The notes beneath the pieces are model-generated. The model searched no databases. It was given only the letters and a program-made list of their open reading frames with translations, and had not been told where the DNA came from. The translations under genes and the position numbers were made by a program. A DNA stretch of 64,000 nucleotides from an uncultured Lachnospira sp. (GTDB lineage Bacteria; Bacillota; Clostridia; Lachnospirales; Lachnospiraceae), in the NCBI GenBank assembly GCA_910587485.1, contig CAJUKN010000010.1:5444-69443 (forward strand), written 5' to 3'. Of the stretch, positions 42,451 through 51,947 are shown one piece after another. Each line of letters begins with the position of its first letter. Positions within the stretch are counted from its first letter, which is position 1.

Positions 42451-42954
42451 AAAAATCCTCCATTCTTGCTCAACCTGCGAATTTAGTAAGCACAAATACT
42501 TTATTTCTGTACGGATTTTTGCAAGTTCAGCCTGTTAAAAAAATTAAATATTTCAGTTTATCATATTTTGATAAATTTCTGTAAATTCTATGTTGTGATA
42601 AAATGACAATCTGTCAACGATGCAAACATAGTATAATAAATATAGTAACTCTCAAAAGAAAATAATTCAACTTTTTTGTTATTTTTAGCATTTATATTGA
42701 GGACATAAAATAAATATATAAAGACAAGTTAACGATTTGACCTTGCCATATTATAAAAAGAATGTGTAATTTTCTTATAAATTTATTCATTTGGCAGATA
42801 AGATTATATGTTTAAAACGCACAATTCTTTTGGCATAAAGAGATTGTTAAAAAAATGATAAAAAAAATGAAAAATTCTTTTACTTAACACTGTTAATATG
42901 TTATAATCATAATATCTTAATGACAGGTAAAATTTATTCATCAGAGGTGAGAGC
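42451..42954. other. Divergent intergenic region murC / glgC
   Basis: About 500 AT-rich bases without an ORF. TTGCTCAACCTGCGAATTT (about 42462-42480) faintly resembles the 3' end of R1-R5 and the sequence at about 40730. The rest shows no clear structure; the glgC promoter is listed separately. Confidence 0.4.
42879..42907 (+). promoter_or_regulatory. Putative promoter of glgC-glgD
   Basis: TTTACT, 17-base spacer, TATAAT (42902-42907), about 48 bases before the glgC start. Confidence 0.5.
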
Positions 42955-44229
42955 ATGATTAAAAAAGAAATGATTGCCATGTTATTGGCAGGAGGACAAG
43001 GCAGCAGGCTTGGTGTGTTAACTGCTAAGGTTGCTAAGCCAGCAGTAGCGTTTGGTGGAAAGTATCGCATTATCGATTTTCCATTGAGCAATTGTATTAA
43101 TTCAGGTATTGATACCGTTGGTGTACTTACACAGTATCAGCCGTTGAGACTTAATACACATATAGGAATTGGTATTCCTTGGGATTTAGACCGCAATGTT
43201 GGAGGTGTAACTGTTCTTCCACCATATGAAAAAAGTGCAAATAGCGAGTGGTACACTGGTACAGCAAATGCGATTTATCAAAATCTTGAGTACATGGAAC
43301 AATATAACCCAGATTATGTATTGATTCTTTCAGGAGACCATATATATAAGATGGATTATAAGATTATGTTAGATTATCACAAGGCTAACAATGCAGATAT
43401 AACAATAGCAGCCATGCCTGTACCGATTGAGGAAGCAAGCAGATTTGGTATTGTTGTTACAGATTCTGACAACAAAATTGTAGAGTTTGAAGAAAAACCA
43501 GCAAATCCTAAGAGTAATCTTGCATCAATGGGAATCTATATATTTAGCTGGAAAGTTCTTAAGGAAGCATTAGTAAAGCTGAAAGACCAAAATGAGTGTG
43601 ATTTTGGTAAACATGTTATTCCATATTGTTTTGAAAATAATAAAAGAATTTTTGCATATGAGTATAATGGTTATTGGAAAGATGTAGGTACATTAAGCTC
43701 TTATTGGGAAGCTAACATGGAGCTTATTGATATTATACCTGTGTTTAATTTATATGAGGAGTTCTGGAAGATATACACAAAAACCGATGCCATTCCACCA
43801 CAATATGTTGCTGCAGATGCATATATTGAAAAGAGCATTATAGGAGATGGCAGTGAGATATATGGCAAGATTTACAATTCAGTTATTGGTTCAGGAGTTG
43901 TTATTGAAGAAGGTGCTGTAGTAAAAGATTCCATCATTATGCAGGATTCTGTAATTGGGAAAAATTCTGTTATCAATAAGTCAATTATTGCTGAGGAAGT
44001 TGTTATTGGTGATAATGTTGAACTTGGTGTTGGTCAGGAAGCAGAGAATGTACACAAGCCAAAGATATATAATTCTGGTCTTGTGACAATAGGTGAATGT
44101 TCTGTTATTCCAGATAATGTCAAAATTGGAAAGAATACAGCAATATCCGGTGAAACAACGTTAGAAGATTATCCAGAAGGCGCACTTGTAAGTGGCGGCG
44201 TAATAATTAAGGCAGGTGACAACGTATGA
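42955..44229 (+). CDS. glgC: Glucose-1-phosphate adenylyltransferase, GlgC subunit
   Basis: 424 residues. N-terminal nucleotidyltransferase (MLLAGGQGSRLGVLTAKVAKPAVAFGGKYRIIDFPLSNC; GTANAIYQNLEYM; VLILSGDHIYKMDY) and C-terminal left-handed beta-helix. Makes ADP-glucose for glycogen. The catalytic Asp in SGDHIYKMD is present. GAGGTGAGAGC precedes the ATG. Overlaps glgD by 4 bases (ATGA). Confidence 0.96.
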   Translation: MIKKEMIAMLLAGGQGSRLGVLTAKVAKPAVAFGGKYRIIDFPLSNCINSGIDTVGVLTQYQPLRLNTHIGIGIPWDLDRNVGGVTVLPPYEKSANSEWYTGTANAIYQNLEYMEQYNPDYVLILSGDHIYKMDYKIMLDYHKANNADITIAAMPVPIEEASRFGIVVTDSDNKIVEFEEKPANPKSNLASMGIYIFSWKVLKEALVKLKDQNECDFGKHVIPYCFENNKRIFAYEYNGYWKDVGTLSSYWEANMELIDIIPVFNLYEEFWKIYTKTDAIPPQYVAADAYIEKSIIGDGSEIYGKIYNSVIGSGVVIEEGAVVKDSIIMQDSVIGKNSVINKSIIAEEVVIGDNVELGVGQEAENVHKPKIYNSGLVTIGECSVIPDNVKIGKNTAISGETTLEDYPEGALVSGGVIIKAGDNV

Positions 44230-45341
44230 AAGCAATAGGAGTTATATTAGCCGGCGGTAATAACAAGTTGATGAAAGAGCTTACTAATAAGCGCGCAATA
44301 GCAGCTATGCCGGTTGCAGGTAGTTATAGAAGTATTGATTTTGCATTGAGTAATATGGCAAATTCTAAGATTCAGAAGGTTGCAGTTATTACACAGTATA
44401 ATGCCCGTTCACTCAATGAACATTTAAGTTCATCAAAGTGGTGGGATTTCGGCAGAAAACAAGGAGGATTGTATGTATTTACTCCAACAATGACAGCAGA
44501 CAGCAGTTATTGGTATAGAGGAACAGCCGATTCATTGTATCAAAACTTACACTTTTTAAAGACAAGCCATGAGCCATATGTGGTAATTGCTTCTGGCGAT
44601 GGCGTATATAAACTTGATTACAACAAAGTTTTAGAGTATCATATTGAGAAAAAAGCAGATATTACAATGGTTGTAAAAAAGATGGAAGACCGTTCAGATA
44701 TCAATCGATATGGTGTCGTTTCTATGACAGAGGAAGGACGCATTACAGAGATTGATGAAAAGCCTTTAGAGACAAATTTGTCTACAGTGTCTACAGGTGT
44801 TTATATTATAAGAAGAAGATTACTTATAGAACTGATTGAGAAGGCTGCTGAAGAAGACCGCCATGATTTTGTCAGAGATATACTTATGCGTTATAAAAAT
44901 ATTAAGAAAATATATGGGTATAAGTTAGAATCATATTGGAGTAATATTTCAACCGTTGAAGCATATTATAAGACAAATATGAATTTCCTTGATAGAAATG
45001 TGAGAAATCGTTTCTTTAAGGAATATCCAGATATTTATACAAAAGTTGATGATTTGCCACCTGCAAAATATAATCATGGTTCTGATGTAAAGAATAGTCT
45101 TGTTTCAAGTGGCTGTATTGTGAATGGTACAGTTGAAAATTCGGTGTTATTTAAGAAGATATATATTGGAAATAACAGTGTTGTAAAGAATTGTATTATT
45201 TTACATGATGCATATATAGGAGATAACTCATATATTGAAAATTGTATTATTGAAAGTGGCAGTACAATAAAAGCAAATAGCAGATATGTTGGTGAAAATG
45301 GTCCAATGATTGTTGTGGAGGATAATCCTATATATAGTTAA
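44226..45341 (+). CDS. glgD: Glucose-1-phosphate adenylyltransferase, GlgD subunit
   Basis: 371 residues. Same fold as GlgC but with altered N-terminal loop (LAGGNNKLMKELTNKRAIAAMPVAGSYRSIDFALSNMAN) and ASGDGVYKLDY, as in GlgD, a regulatory or weakly active partner that forms a heterotetramer with GlgC in Firmicutes. Translation coupled to glgC. Immediately followed by a non-coding element. Confidence 0.94.
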   Translation: MKAIGVILAGGNNKLMKELTNKRAIAAMPVAGSYRSIDFALSNMANSKIQKVAVITQYNARSLNEHLSSSKWWDFGRKQGGLYVFTPTMTADSSYWYRGTADSLYQNLHFLKTSHEPYVVIASGDGVYKLDYNKVLEYHIEKKADITMVVKKMEDRSDINRYGVVSMTEEGRITEIDEKPLETNLSTVSTGVYIIRRRLLIELIEKAAEEDRHDFVRDILMRYKNIKKIYGYKLESYWSNISTVEAYYKTNMNFLDRNVRNRFFKEYPDIYTKVDDLPPAKYNHGSDVKNSLVSSGCIVNGTVENSVLFKKIYIGNNSVVKNCIILHDAYIGDNSYIENCIIESGSTIKANSRYVGENGPMIVVEDNPIYS

Positions 45342-45347
45342 AAAGGA

Positions 45348-45661
45348 GGGTTGTTCAATAACTAAAAATATTGATACATGTGGAGCAATATAATCAAAAA
45401 TATCTAAAGAACAAAGTTAATATTAAAATAATTAGAATATTAAGAAAGGAGAAGCTACTTAGATGAGAACCTATATCTAATCAGATAATGAATTTATAGG
45501 TATGTACCGATGGTTCATCGGGAAGTTACGACTGTGGAGTGTACAATGTGTTCGGTAAATCCATCAGAACTGTGAGTAGAAGAATATATTTTATTTACCT
45601 TCAAAAGCATACATGATGAAACAGTAAGATAAAATCGTGAGATTTATCCAAATCATCTAGG
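45348..45661 (+). ncRNA. Solo IS607-type omega-RNA-like element without ORF
   Basis: Core 45501-45620 matches the region behind tnpB at 62854-62945: TATGTACCGAT ... TCGGGAA-TTACG ... GGAGTGT ... GTGAGTAGA ... TCAAAAGC ... GAAACA, and both end in CTAGG. Stems are kept despite sequence change: CCGAT/ATCGG (45507-45511/45517-45521) versus CCGA/TCGG, and CTGTGGA/TCCATCAG (45532-45538/45560-45567) versus TTTGG/CCAAA. No transposase or TnpB remnant is readable in front. Ends are approximate (left GGGTT, right CTAGG). Transcription could come from the glg operon. Confidence 0.7.
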
Positions 45662-45695
45662 ATATATTTATAATATATTTTTAGTAGCAGTGCTT

Positions 45696-45962
45696 ATGAA
45701 TATTACAGATGTACGTGTAAGAAAGATTGATAAAGAAGGTAAAATGAGAGCTGTAGTCTCTGTTACTATTGATGATGAATTTGTGGTACATGACATTAAG
45801 GTGATTGAGGGTGAAAAAGGATTGTTTATCGCTATGCCTAGCAGAAAATCTGCGGATGGAGAATATAGAGATATTGCACACCCAATTAATACAGCTACAA
45901 GAGACCGTCTACAAGCAATAGTTCTTGAGGCATATGAAAAAGCAGAAGATGTAACAGAATAA
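45696..45962 (+). CDS. spoVG: Septation/sporulation regulator SpoVG
   Basis: 88 residues: MNITDVRVRKIDKEGKMRAVVSVTIDDEFVVHDIKVIEG and GLFIAMPSRKSADGEYRDIAHPI are the SpoVG signature. RNA/DNA-binding regulator affecting septation, sporulation and virulence in Firmicutes. ATG 45696 is chosen from the family; no ribosome-binding site is visible upstream (TTTTTAGTAGCAGTGCTT), and GTG 45690 is no better. The omega-RNA-like element ends 35 bases before the start, so it may have displaced the native leader. Confidence 0.93.
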   Translation: MNITDVRVRKIDKEGKMRAVVSVTIDDEFVVHDIKVIEGEKGLFIAMPSRKSADGEYRDIAHPINTATRDRLQAIVLEAYEKAEDVTE

Positions 45963-45985
45963 AAATTAGAATAATTAAAATTAAA

Positions 45986-46079
45986 AGGCTGTCCAAAATA
46001 AAAAGGTTTAGCAAGATTAGAATGTTGTTATTGAACAAATATCAATGTCTTGTGTAAAAACTTTATTTTGTGGCAGCCT
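45986..46079 (-). terminator. Imperfect long hairpin between spoVG and AraC gene
   Basis: AGGCTGTCCAAAATAAA (from 45986) against TTTATTTTGTGGCAGCCT (to 46079), with mismatches and a long loop. On the minus strand CCTTTTAATTTTAAT follows. The arm AGGCTG..CC is shared with the hairpins at 59175 and 60798. Confidence 0.5.
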
Positions 46080-46083
46080 GTTA

Positions 46084-46911
46084 TTATTTTACATTTCCTT
46101 TTAGTTTTCTAAATTGAGATGGAGAAGTATGATGAATTTTCCTAAATGAATCACCAAAATAGTTGCTGCTCTCAAATCCACAGGAAAGTGCTATGCTGGT
46201 GATGTCTAAATTCGTTTCAATAAGCAGCTGTTCGGCATGTCGTATTCGTACCATATTTAGATATTCTTTAAACCCAATCCCATTGATAGACTTAAATTTA
46301 TTGGAAAAGTAAGAAGGATTAAGTCCTAACATGGATGCTATTTGAGTTAAAGTAATATTTTCATAATAATAATTATCAATATATTGAAGAGCTTTTTTGA
46401 TGGATTTATCAACAATAATCATGTTGTTATTGATGGTAAAAACAGAAGGGTCTTCTTTTATTCTAAGTAATTGTAATACAATGGATTCAAAATTTATCTT
46501 TATAAGATAGTCTGAAAATACATCTTTTATATGTGTTTCATTGATAAGGTTATCAAACTGTGCATTGATAGGTTCTCTATATTCTGGTTTAATATAAATA
46601 AAATTATTAAAAGTAGTTGTATTTAACCATAAATTTCCAAAACGTTTTTCCAAATTAGATATATAATCGTATGTAAATTCAATGTTAATTCGCTCACAAG
46701 GTTCATTATGAGTATATGTTGTCTTATGCAGGGCATTTGGCGGTATCAGTACAATGGTTCCTTCAATTAGAGAAAATGTCCTATCTGCAAGCAGAAAATC
46801 GCAATGTCCTTTGAGAAGGTAAAATAATTCACAATAGGAATGAATATGAGACGAATACATAGACTGTCCTCTTTTTTTTATATCTTTATTAATTTCAAAT
46901 CTTGACAACAT
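46084..46911 (-). CDS. AraC-family transcriptional regulator with cupin domain
   Basis: 275 residues. N-terminal cupin-like sensor (about 15-140; SSHIHSYCELFYLLKGHCDFLL, IVLIPPNALHKT) and C-terminal double HTH (about 175-275; NITLTQIASMLGLNPSYFSNKFKSINGIGFKEYLNMVRIRHAEQLL and SCGFESSNYFGDSFRKIHHTSPSQFRK). Likely sensor of a sugar or oligosaccharide. ATG 46911 lies 8 bases after AGGAG; ATG 46941 precedes that site. Divergent from the large pectinesterase gene with an inverted repeat between them, so control of pectin use is inferred. Confidence 0.9.
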   Translation of the reverse strand: MLSRFEINKDIKKRGQSMYSSHIHSYCELFYLLKGHCDFLLADRTFSLIEGTIVLIPPNALHKTTYTHNEPCERINIEFTYDYISNLEKRFGNLWLNTTTFNNFIYIKPEYREPINAQFDNLINETHIKDVFSDYLIKINFESIVLQLLRIKEDPSVFTINNNMIIVDKSIKKALQYIDNYYYENITLTQIASMLGLNPSYFSNKFKSINGIGFKEYLNMVRIRHAEQLLIETNLDITSIALSCGFESSNYFGDSFRKIHHTSPSQFRKLKGNVK

Positions 46912-46985
46912 ATACAATTCTCCTAAAACATTATTGAACATTTTTACTAAATAATAGTATATATCTAAAAAAATCTGTAATCAAG

Positions 46986-47017
46986 TTGTAAATCTAAAAA
47001 TTGAGGTAGATTTACAA
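46986..47017. promoter_or_regulatory. Perfect inverted repeat, candidate operator
   Basis: TTGTAAATCTA (46986-46996), 10-base spacer, TAGATTTACAA (47007-47017). Located between the divergent AraC-type gene and the pectinesterase. A second palindrome TTTAGATTTCTAAA lies at about 47074-47087. Binding by the neighbouring regulator is inference. Confidence 0.6.
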
Positions 47018-47177
47018 AAAAGAATGTGATAATTTTGTAAATGGTTGATATGTGAAAAAATAATGTTTTAGTTTAGATTTCTAAAAGGAGGGAAAAATTT
47101 ATAGAAATTAGAAACTTTATGGAACGTTTGTGACTGTAAATTAATATTTACGGATTACAGAAAGGTATGGTGCTAGA

Positions 47178-50100
47178 ATGAGAAGAAAAACATTCAAAAG
47201 AGTTACAGCTTCTATTGCAGCAGTAATGTTGTCTGTAACTACAATATTTTCTGGCTCTGACTTATCAAATGTATTTTCATCAACTACGTATGCAGCAGAA
47301 GATGTAGGAAAAAAAGGTACTGTTGTATCACAAGATGGCGATGCATTTTATGATTTCAGAGACAATACGATTATTACTAGTGAAACAGATGGGTCTAAAG
47401 ATTTAGTGTATGAAGGACTTACCGTAAAAGCTGTATCAGGGGGAACATTTAAGTTAAATGGAGTACAGCATGGTATTCAAGTTAATTCAGGTAATAATAT
47501 TGAAATTAAGGTTAATGGTGCAAGTAAGATAATCGTGGGGGATTGTCAATACAGTGGACTTGCTTCATTGACAATGACCGATGCAGACGGAACATATACA
47601 CAAACAGCAGAAGCAAAAAAAGGCTGCTATCACCAAGATGAGAGTGCAATGGTATTTAATTATACAGAGGAAGAAGCAACAACATTGACATTAAAGCTAG
47701 AAGCAACCATGTATATTCCATGTATAGAAGTTGTAGCTATGACTAAGACCTATAATTTTTGTGATAATTCAATTATTACAAGTGAAACAGATGGTTCTAA
47801 AGACCTTGTTTATGGCGGTCTTACAGTAAAAGCTGCTGCAGGTGGAACTTTTAAGTTAAATGGTGCACAACATGGTATTCAAGTCAATAAAGATAATAAT
47901 ATTGAAATTAAGGTTAATGGTCCAAGTAAGATAACAGTGGGGGATTGTTTGTATAACAATGGACAGCAACCAATTTCATTAACAATGACGGATGCAGACG
48001 GAACGTATACACAGACAGTAGATGTACAAAAAGGATGCTGGCATAATGATGGAAGTGCTGCTGTATTTGAATATACAGAGGAAGAACCAACAACATTGAC
48101 ATTAAAAATAGAAGCGACAATGTATATTCCAATCATTAAGGTAGATGTTATCACAGAAGAAAAACCAGATGACAATGGTGCTATAAAAGATACCATTTAT
48201 GATTATAATTTTTCAGATGGTTCTGTTCTTGCAGCTAGTTACGATAGTGCAAATCAGTTAAATGGCTCTGTTACATCAAAAGATGGATTTTTGACATTAA
48301 CAAGTGCTGGTACTATGTATACACATGATACCCAGCATGGTCTTGCAATATTCAAAGGTGATACATTTGATGTGAAGGTGGCAGGCGATGCAACTATTAC
48401 ATTCCATCTTTGTGAATATGGTGCAGATGAAGCTGGTGTAATTAAGGCTTCAAGCAAAAAAGGAAAATTTGAAGAAGATACAAAGTCTATTATCAGTCAT
48501 AAAAATGATGGACTTTCAACGATGTCCTTTACATATACAGGCGTTGCTACAACTTTAACATTTAAAGTGGGCGGAACAGACGGTGCAGAGTATTATATGC
48601 ACGGTATGAGTGTTTCTAATAAGCCAGCAGCAACAGAGAATCCAGAGCTTGTTGGAAATGGCAAGGTTGATGTATGGGATTTCGGCGGCGAACAGCTTGA
48701 TGATACAAAATATAACAATAAGTTGTCAGTGGATACAATTAATAGTATTTATCCTGATGATGTTGTAAAGGGTAGTACAGGTGCTACAATTGGTTCATTT
48801 TCATTTGACGAATTGGTATTTCGTTATGGTGGTAGAACGAATGCCAGAATCCGTACAGCGAATGAAGCAATAACAAGATATGATACAAGAAACCCAATTA
48901 CCGTTGAAGGCACAACACTTACAGGTTATGTGTATTCAAACAATGCATCGCCAACAGCTTATGTAGGATTAAAGGCATATCCTAATGATATTATTACACT
49001 TTATATGGGTTCTAACGGCGGAGCTTCTACGATTTATTTTGAATCGCCATCAGGCAAGATTCAGTCTGCTGAAAGTGCAGTAGAAGGAAGAAAGCTTACA
49101 TTTTATGCTACAGAATATGGTGAATATAAAATTTATTCAATCAATGAAAAATTGGTATTGTACAGAGCTGAGAGAGTTCATACACAGCCTGTAGTCGTAA
49201 GCGGTTCTATTGATACAACAGCAGCACCATCTATTGGAGCATATGCGTTGAATTTTACATGTGTGCAGACAGGTGAGAACATTCAAGCTGAGCCAAACAA
49301 TGGTACATACTCTGTATATTTAAATGAAAATTATGACTATACAGTTTCATTAGTTAATGCAAATGGTTTTGTTATTGAAAGTGCTACAGACCTTTCTATT
49401 CCAAATGCTTCAGGAGCAAAGACTTTTGATATTAAAATTAAAGCAGTTGATTTAGTGACAGTAACAGGAAAAGTAACAGGTCTTAGTGAAGAAGCATTGA
49501 AGAAAGTTGTGCTTTCTTTTGTAAATACAGATAAGATTTATATTCCAGAATATCAGATTACAGGTGATGATATCACTATTAATCTTGAAAAAGGCGTTGA
49601 GTACAAGATTGTTGCGGATGGAATTAATGACTATGCTTTAAAGGATATGTCAACAATTAAGGCTGATGCAAACGGTTCACAGAATATAGACTTTATTGCA
49701 AAGCCAGTATATGATGTGAAAATGTCTTTTGAAGGCTTATCAGAAGCAGCAAAAGCAAGTGCAGTTGTAACATTCAGCAATATTAATGAGGAGGGGTATA
49801 ATTATACATTTAATACCTCGGATGCAATAAAATTAAGAGATGGACAATATTCTGTCAAGATTTCAGGTGTAGGCAGTGAAGCTGTTATTCAAGGAATTAC
49901 ATCGAATGTAAAAGTAAATGGCAAAGCTGTTGAAAAGAAGGTTTCATTTAAGCCTCTTTCAAATTGGGATTTTGCAGTATACAATGCTGGAAATCCGGGA
50001 ATTGAGACGATTGGAGATAACAAGTATTATTTAGGTTTACAGCTTTCTAATGTGAATGTTGCTGAAAATAAGACCTATCTTCTTGTAAATCCTGCTGGTA

Positions 50101-51842
50101 CAGACCAAGCTGGCAACCCTACAGAGGCAGGAAGTGTTAAAGTACCTGTAAAGAAAGATGATATTGTCACAATCAGTTATTGTTACTGTGCAGGTTTTAG
50201 CATTAATGGCGAGGTTGATGTATATTCTAATTCAGGCAGTACATCTTTAATTGAGTCAAAACAGTATATTGCAAAAGAAGATGGTTTTGTAACACTTACA
50301 GCAAAGCCAGGAAAGAATGCAGACGATACAGAAAATAAAGGACAGACTTACTTTACAAGTATTGTTGTAAATCCATCAATACCATATGCTGAAAAGGTAA
50401 CAGTAGGTGCTGATAAGCAATTTAAGACAATTAATGAAGCAATTGAGCATGTATCAAAGATGCAAAGAACACAAGACCAAAGAGTTCAGATTGTGATTGA
50501 CCCAGGCAACTATGAAGAAATGTTAAGAATCAAGGTTCCTAATATTTCACTTGTCAATGCAGCAGGCAAACAATCAAGCATTCAGTTGACAAACAAAGGT
50601 GTTGATATTGCTGAAAACGTGGTAAGAATTACATCATACTATGGTCATGGATACAATTACTACAGTATGGGTGCTGATTCTTTGTACAGTGAAGATGTGA
50701 AAAAGGCAAATCAGGAAAATGGCTATTTAAGCAATGTTAATACGGGTTCAGGAACAACAAACAATTCTTATTGGAATGCAACTGTAGTTGTATATGCAAA
50801 TGGTTTTGAGGCAGATGGAATTGTCTTTGAGAACTCATTTAACCAGTATATATCAGCAAAAGAAGCTGCTGATACAGTTGTTTGCTGGGAGACAGGAAGC
50901 AAGGGCGTTCGTTCTACAACAGTAGGTGATGTTTCTGTTCAGGCTAAGTCTTTTGTTGAGAGAGCAGCTGCTATAGCAATTCTTGGCAATAAAGCAGCAT
51001 TTAATAAATGTAAATTTATTGGTAGACAAGATACACTTTATGGTGGTGCTGATACAAAAGCTGTATTTGAAAAATGTGATATACTTGGTGGTACAGACTA
51101 TATTTTTGGTGGAATGATAGCTGTATTTAATCGTTGTAATCTTGTTATGAACACAAGTGAAGCAGGCACAGATGTAGCTTATATTACAGCTACACAGCAA
51201 GCAGGCGGCAGAGGGTATTTGATGTATGAATGTAACATCACTTCTACAACACCGGGTGTTGATACCGCTTCAGCTACAAGGTCAAAACCAGGCTACTTTG
51301 GAAGACCTTGGGCAGGTAATACATCAGAGGCAGTATTTTATAATACAACAATTGAAACAACAGATTTTCCAGGTTCAGAAGGAAAGTCATTGATTGTACC
51401 TGAAGGCTGGAATAATTCTTTAGGTGGTCCATCTCCATTTATGTATGAGTATGGTTCTAAAGAGCTTTCTGGTGAAGATAATTCATCAAAGAGAGCATCA
51501 TGGGCGCAGCTTCTTACAGAACCAAAACTTGATGATGGAAAGACCGATATAACATATGAGGCATTCCTTGATTCAGATACGGATAAATGGACAGATGAAC
51601 TTAGAAGTAGGGGATATCTTAAAAATCAGGAACCAGTTTACTGTGATGTCAATGGTGATGGTGTTAAGAATATAATTGATGCTGTTGTTTTGAAAAAGTA
51701 CATCGCACAGATGAAAGGTTATGATATTATTGAAGAAAACAGTGACCTTAATGATGACGGCAAAATTGATGTTGCGGATGCTGTAATTCTTCTTAAATAT
51801 TTAGCTCGTGTTGAAGAGTATGTAAATAAGTTTGATAAGTAA
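47178..51842 (+). CDS. Large secreted pectinesterase (CE8) with repeated N-terminal modules and C-terminal dockerin
   Basis: 1554 residues. Signal peptide (KRVTASIAAVMLSVTTIFSG, cleavage near AYA-AED, residue 40). Then two nearly identical beta modules of about 137 residues (about 57-190 and 192-328; NxIITSETDGSKDLVY ... FKLNGxQHGIQV), a diverged third (about 339-480; DTQHGLAIFKGD), a related module beginning VWDFGG (about 497-670), three regulatory-like beta domains (about 672-925), another WDF-type module (about 930-1065), the CE8 beta-helix (about 1073-1460; QDTLYGG about 1284, DYIFGG about 1307, FGRPWAG about 1375) and a type I dockerin (about 1489-1545; CDVNGDG ... SDLNDDGKID). Catalytic Asp pair and Arg are retained. 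The N-terminal modules probably bind carbohydrate (inference). Confidence 0.93.
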   Translation: MRRKTFKRVTASIAAVMLSVTTIFSGSDLSNVFSSTTYAAEDVGKKGTVVSQDGDAFYDFRDNTIITSETDGSKDLVYEGLTVKAVSGGTFKLNGVQHGIQVNSGNNIEIKVNGASKIIVGDCQYSGLASLTMTDADGTYTQTAEAKKGCYHQDESAMVFNYTEEEATTLTLKLEATMYIPCIEVVAMTKTYNFCDNSIITSETDGSKDLVYGGLTVKAAAGGTFKLNGAQHGIQVNKDNNIEIKVNGPSKITVGDCLYNNGQQPISLTMTDADGTYTQTVDVQKGCWHNDGSAAVFEYTEEEPTTLTLKIEATMYIPIIKVDVITEEKPDDNGAIKDTIYDYNFSDGSVLAASYDSANQLNGSVTSKDGFLTLTSAGTMYTHDTQHGLAIFKGDTFDVKVAGDATITFHLCEYGADEAGVIKASSKKGKFEEDTKSIISHKNDGLSTMSFTYTGVATTLTFKVGGTDGAEYYMHGMSVSNKPAATENPELVGNGKVDVWDFGGEQLDDTKYNNKLSVDTINSIYPDDVVKGSTGATIGSFSFDELVFRYGGRTNARIRTANEAITRYDTRNPITVEGTTLTGYVYSNNASPTAYVGLKAYPNDIITLYMGSNGGASTIYFESPSGKIQSAESAVEGRKLTFYATEYGEYKIYSINEKLVLYRAERVHTQPVVVSGSIDTTAAPSIGAYALNFTCVQTGENIQAEPNNGTYSVYLNENYDYTVSLVNANGFVIESATDLSIPNASGAKTFDIKIKAVDLVTVTGKVTGLSEEALKKVVLSFVNTDKIYIPEYQITGDDITINLEKGVEYKIVADGINDYALKDMSTIKADANGSQNIDFIAKPVYDVKMSFEGLSEAAKASAVVTFSNINEEGYNYTFNTSDAIKLRDGQYSVKISGVGSEAVIQGITSNVKVNGKAVEKKVSFKPLSNWDFAVYNAGNPGIETIGDNKYYLGLQLSNVNVAENKTYLLVNPAGTDQAGNPTEAGSVKVPVKKDDIVTISYCYCAGFSINGEVDVYSNSGSTSLIESKQYIAKEDGFVTLTAKPGKNADDTENKGQTYFTSIVVNPSIPYAEKVTVGADKQFKTINEAIEHVSKMQRTQDQRVQIVIDPGNYEEMLRIKVPNISLVNAAGKQSSIQLTNKGVDIAENVVRITSYYGHGYNYYSMGADSLYSEDVKKANQENGYLSNVNTGSGTTNNSYWNATVVVYANGFEADGIVFENSFNQYISAKEAADTVVCWETGSKGVRSTTVGDVSVQAKSFVERAAAIAILGNKAAFNKCKFIGRQDTLYGGADTKAVFEKCDILGGTDYIFGGMIAVFNRCNLVMNTSEAGTDVAYITATQQAGGRGYLMYECNITSTTPGVDTASATRSKPGYFGRPWAGNTSEAVFYNTTIETTDFPGSEGKSLIVPEGWNNSLGGPSPFMYEYGSKELSGEDNSSKRASWAQLLTEPKLDDGKTDITYEAFLDSDTDKWTDELRSRGYLKNQEPVYCDVNGDGVKNIIDAVVLKKYIAQMKGYDIIEENSDLNDDGKIDVADAVILLKYLARVEEYVNKFDK

Positions 51843-51864
51843 AAATAATTTTGAATGATGAATA

Positions 51865-51947
51865 GAACTGTTGCAAAATGAAAAAGTTATATAAAAGGGC
51901 GTGTAGTTTCTTTTATATAATCATCATTTTGCAATAGTTCTTTTTTG
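51865..51947 (+). terminator. Long two-part terminator hairpin after pectinesterase
   Basis: Outer stem GAACTGTTGCAAAATGA (51865-51881) with TCATTTTGCAATAGTTC (51924-51940), inner stem TTATATAAAAG with CTTTTATATAA, then six T (51941-51946). Confidence 0.9.

Noticed and set aside
45348..45661. Cyclic-di-GMP or other metabolite riboswitch before spoVG
   Set aside because: A CATCGGG segment looks suggestive, but the block order matches the TnpB right-end RNA and not a known riboswitch core.
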